Under the pieces are notes generated by a model. It ran no database searches, was not told where the DNA came from, and saw only the letters and a program-made list of their open reading frames with translations. A program made the position numbers and the translations under genes. Of a DNA stretch of 23,956 bases, positions 15,395-21,467 are shown one piece after another (within the stretch, counting starts at the first letter, position 1; each line of letters opens with the position of its first letter). Source of the DNA: a virus; the IMG/VR virus record IMGVR_UViG_3300017786_000142, positions 1-23,956 of that record, one strand, 5' to 3'.

Positions 15395-15637
15395 TTAAAA
15401 TAATGTTGCAGTATTTGTTTTAATGATGTTACGGCTTTTAGCTTCTGCTTCAAGTTTAAGCTTGAGTGGTCCATTAACTAATCTTGCCATATCAGCAGGA
15501 TCAATCTGTTGCTTTTCACATATATCACATATTGCTTCTGCATATGTCATTTTATCTTTATGAACAAGTTGATCGACTCGAATTCGCAAATCTTCTCGTG
15601 TTATTGACGGTTTTATTGTAGGTTCTTTTTTTGCCAT
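15395..15637 (-). CDS. 33: Late transcription co-activator gp33
   Basis: 80 residues (T4 gp33 is 112; marine versions are shorter). The core DKMTYAEAICDICEKQQIDP, then ADMARLVNGPLKLKLEAEA aligns in pattern with T4 gp33 (FGMSYLEATTAFLEENSIPE... FAKFIPSGIIEKIQSEAI). Gp33 binds the RNA polymerase flap and the sliding clamp gp45, and with gp55 directs transcription from TATAAATA late promoters. Eight such octamers occur in this window, so it is the natural partner of those sites. ATG overlaps the stop of the upstream gene (TAATG). Confidence 0.85.
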   Translation of the reverse strand: MAKKEPTIKPSITREDLRIRVDQLVHKDKMTYAEAICDICEKQQIDPADMARLVNGPLKLKLEAEAKSRNIIKTNTATLF

Positions 15638-16785
15638 TAGAATGTTCTTAGTAGGATTGTTTCATTATTTATTCTTCCGTTTGGTGCTTTCCTTTTTGTT
15701 TTCAAAGCATCGATAATTTTAGAGATTTGTTTTTCAGTTTTATTTGTTACTATTGGTAATATATCATCTGGCTTACGAATTGTCAATTCAAAACTAGTCT
15801 TTATATCAAAATTCTGTAACGTTGTTCCTTTTACTCCAAGTCCCTCAGTTGAATTCGCTTCATACATTATAAGTCTACGATACTTTGTATTAAAAGTAAA
15901 TAACTTCTTTGAGCCTGGTATAATAGAAGGTGCAACAGAACTAAGACCGAAGTCGTCATCTGATTGCTTGTACTTAATATTCTTTACTTGAGCATCAGCA
16001 GATTTGACTTTCTTCTTACGTGGCTTACGAGCTTTCGTATTTGCACCACGATACTTCTCTACTTGAGTCAACATCTTGTCAAGTTCTTTAATACGATTAT
16101 TAATCGCAGGACGTGACAGATAAGAGTAACCCTCAACAAAGTCTGAATCAGTCTTTGAATAAGCAGATTGGAGTCCATGCTTAAGTGTATCAAGCCACTT
16201 AGTTACTTGAGATAGACCAGCAACAGGAATCTCTCCTGCTTTTAAAAGTGACGTTATGTCGACACCTTTAACCTTTACTTCGTCTGTAGCCCAACCATTG
16301 TCATCAATCATAGAATCAAGATGGTAGATAACTTTGTCATTTACTTTATTATTCAAACGTTCTTGAATAGATATTGTTGGTTTATCAGCTGCTTTTGCCT
16401 CAATAACTTCTTTCATATTACGAGCTTCTGATAGACCTGGTCGTATAATGTTATCAATAGTTCGAGCATTATCACCAATAGGCATACCACGATTCACCAT
16501 TCGAGCAATCTTACACGCCGTAATTAAACCAAGCTTTTCACCAAACTTTTTAATAAGTTTGATATCAGGCTTTTTATATATGTCACGTTGTTCCATATAA
16601 GAAATTAAATCAGGTAATAAATCTTTTGCAGACAAATAGTAAGCATAGAAATTTAGTGCTGATGAAAATCGTTTATCAATCGCCTCTTGAGAATCAAGTA
16701 CATCACCTGTCCACGTAGGCTCTTCGCCCGTGTATTTCTCGTCAAAAGCGTTGACTCTTCCGTGTTTATCAAAGACCCTGGCCAT
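15637..16785 (-). CDS. Hypothetical protein, 382 aa (conserved type in T4-like phages, role unknown)
   Basis: Start chosen at ATG 16785 (MARVFDKHGRVNAFDEKYTG) because AAAGGA lies 6-7 nt upstream; a GTG at 16812 would add nine residues. The first half is helical (ALNFYAYYLSAKDLLPDLIS, then KFGEKLGLITACKIARMVNR). The middle has a very basic linker (RGANTKARKPRKKKVKSADA) and the C-terminal third is beta-rich (KKLFTFNTKYRRLIMYEAN). The basic linker suggests nucleic-acid contact, but I do not recognise a domain. It is coupled by overlap to gp33 downstream and to the 62-aa gene upstream. Confidence 0.8.
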   Translation of the reverse strand: MARVFDKHGRVNAFDEKYTGEEPTWTGDVLDSQEAIDKRFSSALNFYAYYLSAKDLLPDLISYMEQRDIYKKPDIKLIKKFGEKLGLITACKIARMVNRGMPIGDNARTIDNIIRPGLSEARNMKEVIEAKAADKPTISIQERLNNKVNDKVIYHLDSMIDDNGWATDEVKVKGVDITSLLKAGEIPVAGLSQVTKWLDTLKHGLQSAYSKTDSDFVEGYSYLSRPAINNRIKELDKMLTQVEKYRGANTKARKPRKKKVKSADAQVKNIKYKQSDDDFGLSSVAPSIIPGSKKLFTFNTKYRRLIMYEANSTEGLGVKGTTLQNFDIKTSFELTIRKPDDILPIVTNKTEKQISKIIDALKTKRKAPNGRINNETILLRTF

Positions 16786-16957
16786 CAAATATCCTTTCTG
16801 CTTGGTATCCACTTAGGCGTTCAAGCTCTTCGCGAACGTCATTATTCTCTGGTTCAACAAGGGCGTATCCGTCCTCGGCAGGTGCTGATCGTTTCTTCAG
16901 CTTTTTCGCGATACGACGTATAGTCGCTTCTCGCTTTTTGAGTTGTTTTTCAGTCAT
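16769..16957 (-). CDS. Hypothetical small charged protein, 62 aa
   Basis: ATG 16957 to the stop at 16769. The N-terminal half is a basic helix (MTEKQLKKREATIRRIAKKL, KKRS), followed by an acidic, helix-forming half (EPENNDVREELERLSGYQAE). The gene sits 1 nt after the transglycosylase-like gene stop and overlaps the next gene by 17 nt, which supports its being real. No family recognised. Confidence 0.7.
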   Translation of the reverse strand: MTEKQLKKREATIRRIAKKLKKRSAPAEDGYALVEPENNDVREELERLSGYQAERIFDGQGL

Positions 16958-16958
16958 A

Positions 16959-17393
16959 TTATTTGTTTAAATGTATTTTTACTTTGTTCCAATATATTTC
17001 TAAATTAGAACGTTTCTTTGCGTTACCGTAATTAGGGTCATCCGCATATCTCCAAGCAGAGCCACCACCATTATGTATAAAAACCAAATGTTTAGCATTT
17101 AGATTTGGTATCTTTTTAGCATAATGCATCCATACAGTTTCTGTAATGTGGTATGCCATACTTCGATTAAACACTACATCATGTGGTAAATCCTGTTTAG
17201 TAATCCTATTATAGTCTTTTAGAAAGATCGGTCGAATCTGTAAACAACCTCGTGCATCTTCTTTAACATTGATTGCATAAGGGTCAAGATTTGACTCTAC
17301 GTTTTCAACAGCAACCATAACGTCAGTTACCGTAAGTGCGGATAGATTTGCAACACTGATTAGTGCCGCTAGTATGATTTTTATTTTATTCAT
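16959..17393 (-). CDS. Secreted lytic transglycosylase-like protein
   Basis: 144 residues with a Sec signal peptide (MNKIKIILAALISVANLSA, cleavage likely near A19). The mature part has the transglycosylase/lysozyme-fold signature: E33-S34 in VENVESNLDPYAIN followed by G49-C-L-Q-I in ARGCLQIRP, i.e. E-S-x(n)-G-x-x-Q-I. E33 would be the catalytic acid. A C-terminal FIHNGGGSAWR loop fits the substrate cleft. It would cleave peptidoglycan in the periplasm. As the resident gp5 lacks a lysozyme domain, this could help lysis or wall remodelling, although it lies in the early-type block. It is shorter than typical bacterial Slt domains but contains the core. Confidence 0.65.
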   Translation of the reverse strand: MNKIKIILAALISVANLSALTVTDVMVAVENVESNLDPYAINVKEDARGCLQIRPIFLKDYNRITKQDLPHDVVFNRSMAYHITETVWMHYAKKIPNLNAKHLVFIHNGGGSAWRYADDPNYGNAKKRSNLEIYWNKVKIHLNK

Positions 17394-17399
17394 ATAGTT

Positions 17400-17816
17400 T
17401 TAAAAATTAATGCCATTTTGAATTTCAGCAGGAGGCTCATACTCGTATGACTCCTCTTCTTCTTTTCTTTTTTGCTCGAGCTCGTAATTAGCGTTAGCTT
17501 GAGCATAGCAATCAGAGCTCATTTTTTCCCACTCTTCAGTGGTTTGGTCCTGCCACCATGTCCAGCGAGGGCGAATGCCGTGTTCTGACTTATGAGCGTC
17601 AGAGTACACTTCCCAAGCTTTGGTCTGATCCCACTCGGCAGGAGTAAGGCACCGCTCACCTTTGGTGTAGTGCTCACTATGGCGGATCATGTCCTCTTCA
17701 TCGTAGGAACAATACCCGCGCCAATCACCCTCAGGTGCGGCTTCTGCCCAAGCCTTAGACTCAGCACAGATGGAATTAACGTGGTCGAGGAGTTCTTTGG
17801 TGATTTTAATACTCAT
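17400..17816 (-). CDS. Hypothetical Trp- and Glu-rich protein, 138 aa
   Basis: First gene after the strong sigma70-like promoter at 17849-17878, about 33 nt from the -10 box. It is rich in Trp, Tyr and acidic residues (RPRWTWWQDQTTEEWEKMSS) and ends with KRKEEEESYEYEPPAEIQ. Three cysteines are scattered with no metal motif. GC content is visibly higher than in the structural genes. An early-expressed host-interaction protein is possible, but there is no recognisable domain. Confidence 0.7.
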   Translation of the reverse strand: MSIKITKELLDHVNSICAESKAWAEAAPEGDWRGYCSYDEEDMIRHSEHYTKGERCLTPAEWDQTKAWEVYSDAHKSEHGIRPRWTWWQDQTTEEWEKMSSDCYAQANANYELEQKRKEEEESYEYEPPAEIQNGINF

Positions 17817-17848
17817 AAATTATTTGCTGTTCTCAATCCTATAATACT

Positions 17849-17878
17849 ATTATATCATACTTTTACCGTTTTTGTCAA
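17849..17878 (-). promoter_or_regulatory. Consensus sigma70 promoter (early) for the 17816-13249 block
   Basis: Exact TTGACA (17878-17873), 18-bp spacer, exact TATAAT (17854-17849) on the minus strand. Predicted start is near 17842, 26 nt before ATG 17816. The -35 lies inside the last codons of the 47-aa ORF, and the -10 begins right after its TGA stop. Confidence 0.88.
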
Positions 17879-17998
17879 CAAGTTTATGTTGTTGTCATTG
17901 AACAGCTTACGAATTTTAGCATTATTTATTTGTCGAAGACACGCAAATTTGGCTGCGAGGGCCAAAGGTGATTTATATTTTACTTCTTTCTCAATCAT
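17855..17998 (-). CDS. Small basic protein, 47 aa
   Basis: ATG 17998 to TGA 17855. The sequence MIEKEVKYKSPLALAAKFAC, then LRQINNAKIRKLFNDNNINL, is basic and helical, like a small DNA-binding or regulatory peptide, but no family is recognised. A sigma70-like promoter (TGTACA, 17-bp spacer, TATAAT) ends 6 nt before its ATG, which would make the mRNA leaderless. The 3' end overlaps the next promoter. Support is positional plus composition. Confidence 0.6.
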   Translation of the reverse strand: MIEKEVKYKSPLALAAKFACLRQINNAKIRKLFNDNNINLLTKTVKV

Positions 17999-18005
17999 AT
18001 AAATA
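17998..18005 (+). promoter_or_regulatory. Late promoter reading right, toward the gene at 18064
   Basis: Perfect TATAAATA on the plus strand, 58 nt upstream of ATG 18064. It overlaps, by one base, the minus-strand TATAAT used in the other direction, and begins at the first base of the minus-strand start codon. Confidence 0.65.
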
Positions 18006-18033
18006 TTATACTATATAACACCTATTTTGTACA
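18005..18033 (-). promoter_or_regulatory. Sigma70-like promoter for the 47-aa ORF
   Basis: TATAAT (18010-18005) with TGTACA (18033-18028) 17 bp upstream, matching four of six -35 bases. Transcription would begin close to ATG 17998. Confidence 0.6.
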
Positions 18034-18063
18034 GGAAAAAAAATCGTTGACTGACAAAGACTT

Positions 18064-18924
18064 ATGGCAATTACTCAAGAAATTAAATCAAAACTAGCAA
18101 TAAATGATAGAGGTATCTCGTTTCCTGTTAATAATGATACTCCGCCTCAACCTCGTGATGAAGTCAGTACCTTTAACACTACTGAAAGTGAAGAATCTGA
18201 GTTAGTGTGGTCACCAAAGGAAACAGATGTGGCAACCCTTGGTACACCAACGGTCATCTTTGTAGGCAATGTAACGCCCGATTTAATAGATACTGACTTA
18301 ATAATTGAAATAGATACACAGACACAATCTGTACACTTAAGTGGATTCTACGGCTTTGATTCATTTCCAAACGTTACATACAAATTTAAAAATACTGATT
18401 ATAGACCTAGTACATTAGACTCACCGCCTGATCTAAGCTCACCAATTATACCTGGTGAAGCCCCGCCAGAAGCAATAATTTCAGGTTCTGGTTTACCACT
18501 ACCATTTGATCACCCATATTTTAACAGTTTATTTGAAATTAAAATTGATCCAACATTAACTCAAGACTATAATTATAGCGTAGATTTTATTGTTGAGTTT
18601 GATTATTCTGCATTAGGTGCATCACCTTCGACTATAACAACTGATGATAGCCCCGAAAAATACCAATTATACGTTGATACAGTTGAACAAAAAGCTTATA
18701 GAAAAGATAGATTTGTATTTAACCAAACAGTAAGAAATTTTACAGGTGAACAGATAGGTGGTTTACTTAGAACTGCTATACAATCTAGTAAGTATAAAGA
18801 ATTAAATTATGTTCCTCATAATATGTACCACCCGACTACTGGCGAAGCATTTTATGCCTCTACGTATGCACAACATATAGCATATGCAAATTTAGGATAT
18901 GTACACAATTATCCACAACAGTAG
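18064..18924 (+). CDS. Unknown late protein, 286 aa, probably virion-associated
   Basis: Starts MAITQEIKSKLAINDRGISF. The N-terminal ~60 residues are polar, and a beta-rich domain follows (LIIEIDTQTQSVHLSGFYGF). There is then a Pro-rich linker (TLDSPPDLSSPIIPGEAPPE) and a second domain that is beta-rich then helical, ending in Tyr/His-rich NMYHPTTGEAFYASTYAQHI. There is no signal peptide or TM segment. It lies downstream of a late promoter and upstream of the PAAR spike-tip gene, so a minor tail or baseplate component is plausible. I do not recognise a family. Confidence 0.75.
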   Translation: MAITQEIKSKLAINDRGISFPVNNDTPPQPRDEVSTFNTTESEESELVWSPKETDVATLGTPTVIFVGNVTPDLIDTDLIIEIDTQTQSVHLSGFYGFDSFPNVTYKFKNTDYRPSTLDSPPDLSSPIIPGEAPPEAIISGSGLPLPFDHPYFNSLFEIKIDPTLTQDYNYSVDFIVEFDYSALGASPSTITTDDSPEKYQLYVDTVEQKAYRKDRFVFNQTVRNFTGEQIGGLLRTAIQSSKYKELNYVPHNMYHPTTGEAFYASTYAQHIAYANLGYVHNYPQQ

Positions 18925-18933
18925 ACTCACCCT

Positions 18934-18941
18934 TATAAATA
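18934..18941 (+). promoter_or_regulatory. Late promoter upstream of mini-ORF and PAAR gene
   Basis: Perfect TATAAATA, then ATATA, then ATG at 18947: the 5-nt spacing used at other late genes in this window. Transcripts would run on to the PAAR gene at 19032. Confidence 0.8.
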
Positions 18942-18946
18942 ATATA

Positions 18947-18988
18947 ATGAGTTTGTTTCTTTTATCTGTTCTGAATTGTTTTGATTAA
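18947..18988 (+). CDS. 13-codon mini-ORF directly after a late promoter
   Basis: ATG 18947 to TAA 18986-18988 encodes MSLFLLSVLNCFD. It is too short for a domain. The only support is the exact promoter-to-ATG geometry shared with larger late genes. It may be a leader peptide for the PAAR gene, a gene remnant, or simply untranslated leader. Confidence 0.3.
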   Translation: MSLFLLSVLNCFD

Positions 18989-19031
18989 ACCAATTATAAT
19001 ACTTTTTCAACTATAGTCAACCCTTAAAAAT

Positions 19032-19322
19032 ATGCCAGCTGTTACAAGAATAGGAGATGCAGATGTTACCCATTGCTCAGGTATGGTAAGAGCCGTAGGT
19101 AGTCCAAATGTATTTACAAATTACATTCCAACATCTCGACAAAGTGATGTGAATACTGGACACAAGAAACCTGGAGCTCCATGTCCCGGTCATTCTGCAC
19201 CAATTGCTGTAGGTTCAAGCACAGTCTTTATTAATGGTTTAGGCTGCGGTAGAATAGGTGATGCAATATCTGGTTGTACTAGCGTTGCGGCTGGCTCACC
19301 AAATGTGTTTGCGGGCGGGTAG
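19032..19322 (+). CDS. PAAR-domain spike tip protein (gp5.4-like)
   Basis: 96 residues. The protein covers a complete PAAR domain: MPAVTRIGDADVTHCSGMVR, VGSPNVFTN, the KPGAPCPGHSAPIAVGSSTV core, INGLGCGRIGDAISGCTSVA and a final SPNVF. The repeated (A/G)SPNVF and GD(A)xx(C/G) patterns and His/Cys residues (H14/C15, the CPGH pair, C80 region) fit the zinc-holding cone that sharpens gp5/VgrG spikes (T4 gp5.4). It would cap the gp5 needle encoded at 3853-4848. No clear ribosome binding site precedes ATG (CTTAAAAAT). The 3' end overlaps a small antisense ORF by 44 nt. Confidence 0.93.
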   Translation: MPAVTRIGDADVTHCSGMVRAVGSPNVFTNYIPTSRQSDVNTGHKKPGAPCPGHSAPIAVGSSTVFINGLGCGRIGDAISGCTSVAAGSPNVFAGG

Positions 19323-19452
19323 GCCTCTGTTTTGGATTTACTCTATTCTTTCCACTAAAGATATTAGTACCGTCAGCACATACTAAGTTGTATTTGCGAG
19401 TACCTCGAGTGCTCGCCTCGTACGCTTCACGAATCTGTGAGTTTCGTATCAT
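19279..19452 (-). CDS. Small basic ORF, 57 aa, behind its own late promoter
   Basis: ATG 19452 to TAG 19279. The sequence MIRNSQIREAYEASTRGTRK, then YNLVCADGTNIFSGKNRVNP, has a natural composition. It fills the otherwise empty 155-nt gap after the PAAR gene and overlaps that gene's 3' end on the opposite strand. A perfect minus-strand TATAAATA lies 12 nt upstream. The promoter and fit make it likely, but no family was recognised. Confidence 0.55.
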   Translation of the reverse strand: MIRNSQIREAYEASTRGTRKYNLVCADGTNIFSGKNRVNPKQRPTRPQTHLVSQPQR

Positions 19453-19464
19453 CTTTGATACTAG

Positions 19465-19472
19465 TATTTATA
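19465..19472 (-). promoter_or_regulatory. Late promoter for the 57-aa ORF
   Basis: Perfect TATAAATA on the minus strand, immediately downstream of the barrel gene stop (19478) and 12 nt before ATG 19452, leaving room for a short leader (CTAGTATCAAAG). Confidence 0.7.
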
Positions 19473-19477
19473 CAAAT

Positions 19478-20641
19478 TTAGAACTTCAGTCTATAACCAA
19501 CGAAGACTTTATTCTTAAATACATCAGCATCTTTATTGTATAAGTGCATTCCTTGATAACCTATTTCAGCGTAATGGTTACGATTATAGTTCCAAGTAAA
19601 AGTTATGCTTGATACAAAAATGTCTTCGACTCTTTCAAGATTAACGCCTTCGTAACGATTGTACTCAGAAAAGTATTCTGTCCGCATCCATAATCCCATA
19701 AACGAAACTTCTGTTTTTGGTGTAAATGGATACTTAGCAATTACCATTGCCTTTTGATTTTCCTTTGCATTCCAATAACCAGCACCAGAATCAGATACAT
19801 CGTAAATTAAATTAAATCCTAGAGTTGTGCCACGAGGTGTAAAGAAAGTTACATTACATCCATATACAGGACGACTAGTTGAGTATATATTTCCTGCTTG
19901 ATTTAAAATTTCTGAAAAGTGTTGACCGTACATCCCTTTAATAACCATAAAGCTATTTGGCACGTATGTTAATTGACCCGTCAGTGTACGTGAATCATAT
20001 CCGCCTCTGTTACCATTATACTCTAAATCAGACCAAGTACCTATCAGTTCAGAAATAAATCGCCTATTGTGGATTCTTTCAAGCGTTAACGTATGTGTGT
20101 GCTTGATAAAGTCACCATTTGTTAAATCATTTCCGAGTGGTAGATTGTCTGACCAAACTTTAACGTGACCTTCGTGACTATACCTAACTTTGTTGAGATA
20201 AGTATTCTGCCAAGAGATTGTAGTCTTTCCTTTATACGTAAAGAAACTTACATCCATACTATCTGCAGGATTTACTGACGCATCTACAAAATCTGAAGGT
20301 TCTCTTTCGGAATGACTAAGTGAATTAGTAGATTTAACATTTAACCTTGGGCCAAAATCATTCTCACCTTTAACTTTAATAGAACCAAAAATGAATGATT
20401 GATCATCAGCTGTTCTTTTACGAAGCTCTATTGCAGGATTAATCGTAACCCTATCTTGAAATAGCTTTCCTTTATACGTAATGTTATGAGAGTGATAAAA
20501 ACTATCTGCCTTCTCAGTACCATCTGCTTTCATAAAGATGTTATCATCATAAAAAGCACGACTAAAAAAGTTTATTTCTTGGTTAGTACCTAATCCAAAA
20601 GCTAGAGTTACCAAGCCACATAATAAAAGTAACTGTCTCAT
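19478..20641 (-). CDS. Outer-membrane beta-barrel protein (porin-like), phage-encoded
   Basis: 387 residues with a Sec signal peptide (MRQLLLLCGLVTLAFGLGTN). The mature part alternates polar and aromatic residues in 8-12 residue strands (FYHSHNITYKGKLF, HTHTLTLERIHNRRFISELI, SSITFTWNYNRNHYAEIGYQ). It ends VFVGYRLKF, with the terminal Phe expected for recognition by the BAM machinery. There is no lipobox at the cleavage site. It resembles 'outer membrane beta-barrel' proteins found with surface or exopolysaccharide systems rather than classical trimeric porins (inference). It lies 3 nt after the PEP-CTERM gene in the same late transcript. Possible roles are masking receptors, changing the envelope late in infection, or aiding release. 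Confidence 0.75.
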   Translation of the reverse strand: MRQLLLLCGLVTLAFGLGTNQEINFFSRAFYDDNIFMKADGTEKADSFYHSHNITYKGKLFQDRVTINPAIELRKRTADDQSFIFGSIKVKGENDFGPRLNVKSTNSLSHSEREPSDFVDASVNPADSMDVSFFTYKGKTTISWQNTYLNKVRYSHEGHVKVWSDNLPLGNDLTNGDFIKHTHTLTLERIHNRRFISELIGTWSDLEYNGNRGGYDSRTLTGQLTYVPNSFMVIKGMYGQHFSEILNQAGNIYSTSRPVYGCNVTFFTPRGTTLGFNLIYDVSDSGAGYWNAKENQKAMVIAKYPFTPKTEVSFMGLWMRTEYFSEYNRYEGVNLERVEDIFVSSITFTWNYNRNHYAEIGYQGMHLYNKDADVFKNKVFVGYRLKF

Positions 20642-20644
20642 ACA

Positions 20645-21280
20645 TTATTTTCTTCTTTTAATTGCTACATATAAAAACAAACAGTAACCTGTTAATAGTG
20701 CAAAAGTGTGAGGTTCGGGTATTGATGTAAGATATGTCATATCTACATTTCCTGGCCCATCCATTCGAATCGTACCTGTTCCATTTACTTTAGGATCAAA
20801 GGTTGTTATAAGACCATAATAGGTTGTGTTGGTTTCTAAATCTGCGCTTAAAGCAAAAAGTAAATCACCAACATTACTTTCGCCGGTATAATTATCATTG
20901 TCATCGTTATCTGCAAAGTATAATGGATTTGTTGGCGTTGCTAAATTTGGTTCTTCATCGTATACATAAAGCATTGTATCTGCTTTCCAATCTGGTGTGT
21001 TAGGTGCAATAAATGTATAACCTTGATTCTGAGTATAATCATTGTCTGTACCTGTATAAACGACACCATAGAATCCAACATTCTCTACTGAATATGTGCC
21101 AGTTACATCTACGGTAAATGAAGCTAATGCGTAAGCATATTCTCCGTCGTCTTCTTGTGAGCTTCCGTCAGGTCTAAGAAATTCGTATTCTTTGACATCT
21201 AATTGAAAACTTTCAAACGAAGTGATTACAGTAGAATATGCTATTAAAGGTAATAGTAGTAATGTTAATAATTTTTTCAT
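20645..21280 (-). CDS. PEP-CTERM surface protein
   Basis: 211 residues. It has an N-terminal signal peptide (MKKLLTLLLLPLIAYSTV), a Asp/Asn/Thr-rich beta-type ectodomain, and a C-terminus SIPEPHTFALLTGYCLFLYV, then AIKRRK. That end is a complete PEP-CTERM sorting signal: P188-E189-P190, a ~16-residue hydrophobic helix and a basic tail. In bacteria such proteins are cleaved and processed by exosortase and are linked with exopolysaccharide or biofilm matrix. No exosortase gene is in the window, so a host enzyme would be needed. The ectodomain (FTVDVTGTYSVENVGFYGVV) is like those of bacterial PEP-CTERM proteins. It is flanked by a 58-aa membrane protein (2-nt gap) and an outer-membrane barrel (3-nt gap). 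Confidence 0.85.
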   Translation of the reverse strand: MKKLLTLLLLPLIAYSTVITSFESFQLDVKEYEFLRPDGSSQEDDGEYAYALASFTVDVTGTYSVENVGFYGVVYTGTDNDYTQNQGYTFIAPNTPDWKADTMLYVYDEEPNLATPTNPLYFADNDDNDNYTGESNVGDLLFALSADLETNTTYYGLITTFDPKVNGTGTIRMDGPGNVDMTYLTSIPEPHTFALLTGYCLFLYVAIKRRK

Positions 21281-21282
21281 TG

Positions 21283-21459
21283 TTATTTTTTGCTGAATAT
21301 TTTACCAAGGAAACCGAATAGCTCCCCAAAAATTCCAAGTGATTTACCTAGCCAAGACTCTTTAGGTATAAACATAACAACCACAGCAAGAATGCCGATC
21401 AGGCCAATTGCTAATTCAATTAAATTCATTTTACTTGCTTGTAATATTTCTCCTATCAT
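21283..21459 (-). CDS. Small membrane protein, 58 aa, with amphipathic Gly/Phe tail
   Basis: ATG 21459 to TAA 21283. It has a short N-terminus, one transmembrane helix at ~13-33 (LIELAIGLIGILAVVVMFIP), then an amphipathic tail (KESWLGKSLGIFGELFGFLG, KIFSKK). A second ATG at 21426 would start just before the helix. The gene sits 8 nt after the acidic protein's stop and 2 nt before the PEP-CTERM ATG. The tail's GIFGELFG echoes GLFGLFGG motifs in the upstream acidic protein. A membrane-perturbing or lysis-regulating role is possible but unproven. Confidence 0.8.
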   Translation of the reverse strand: MIGEILQASKMNLIELAIGLIGILAVVVMFIPKESWLGKSLGIFGELFGFLGKIFSKK

Positions 21460-21467
21460 AGTTTTTA

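Noticed and set aside
19478-20641. Lipoprotein reading of the barrel gene signal (Cys at residue 8)
   Set aside because: The Cys lies in the middle of the hydrophobic core, too early for a lipobox, and lacks the [AG] residue before it.
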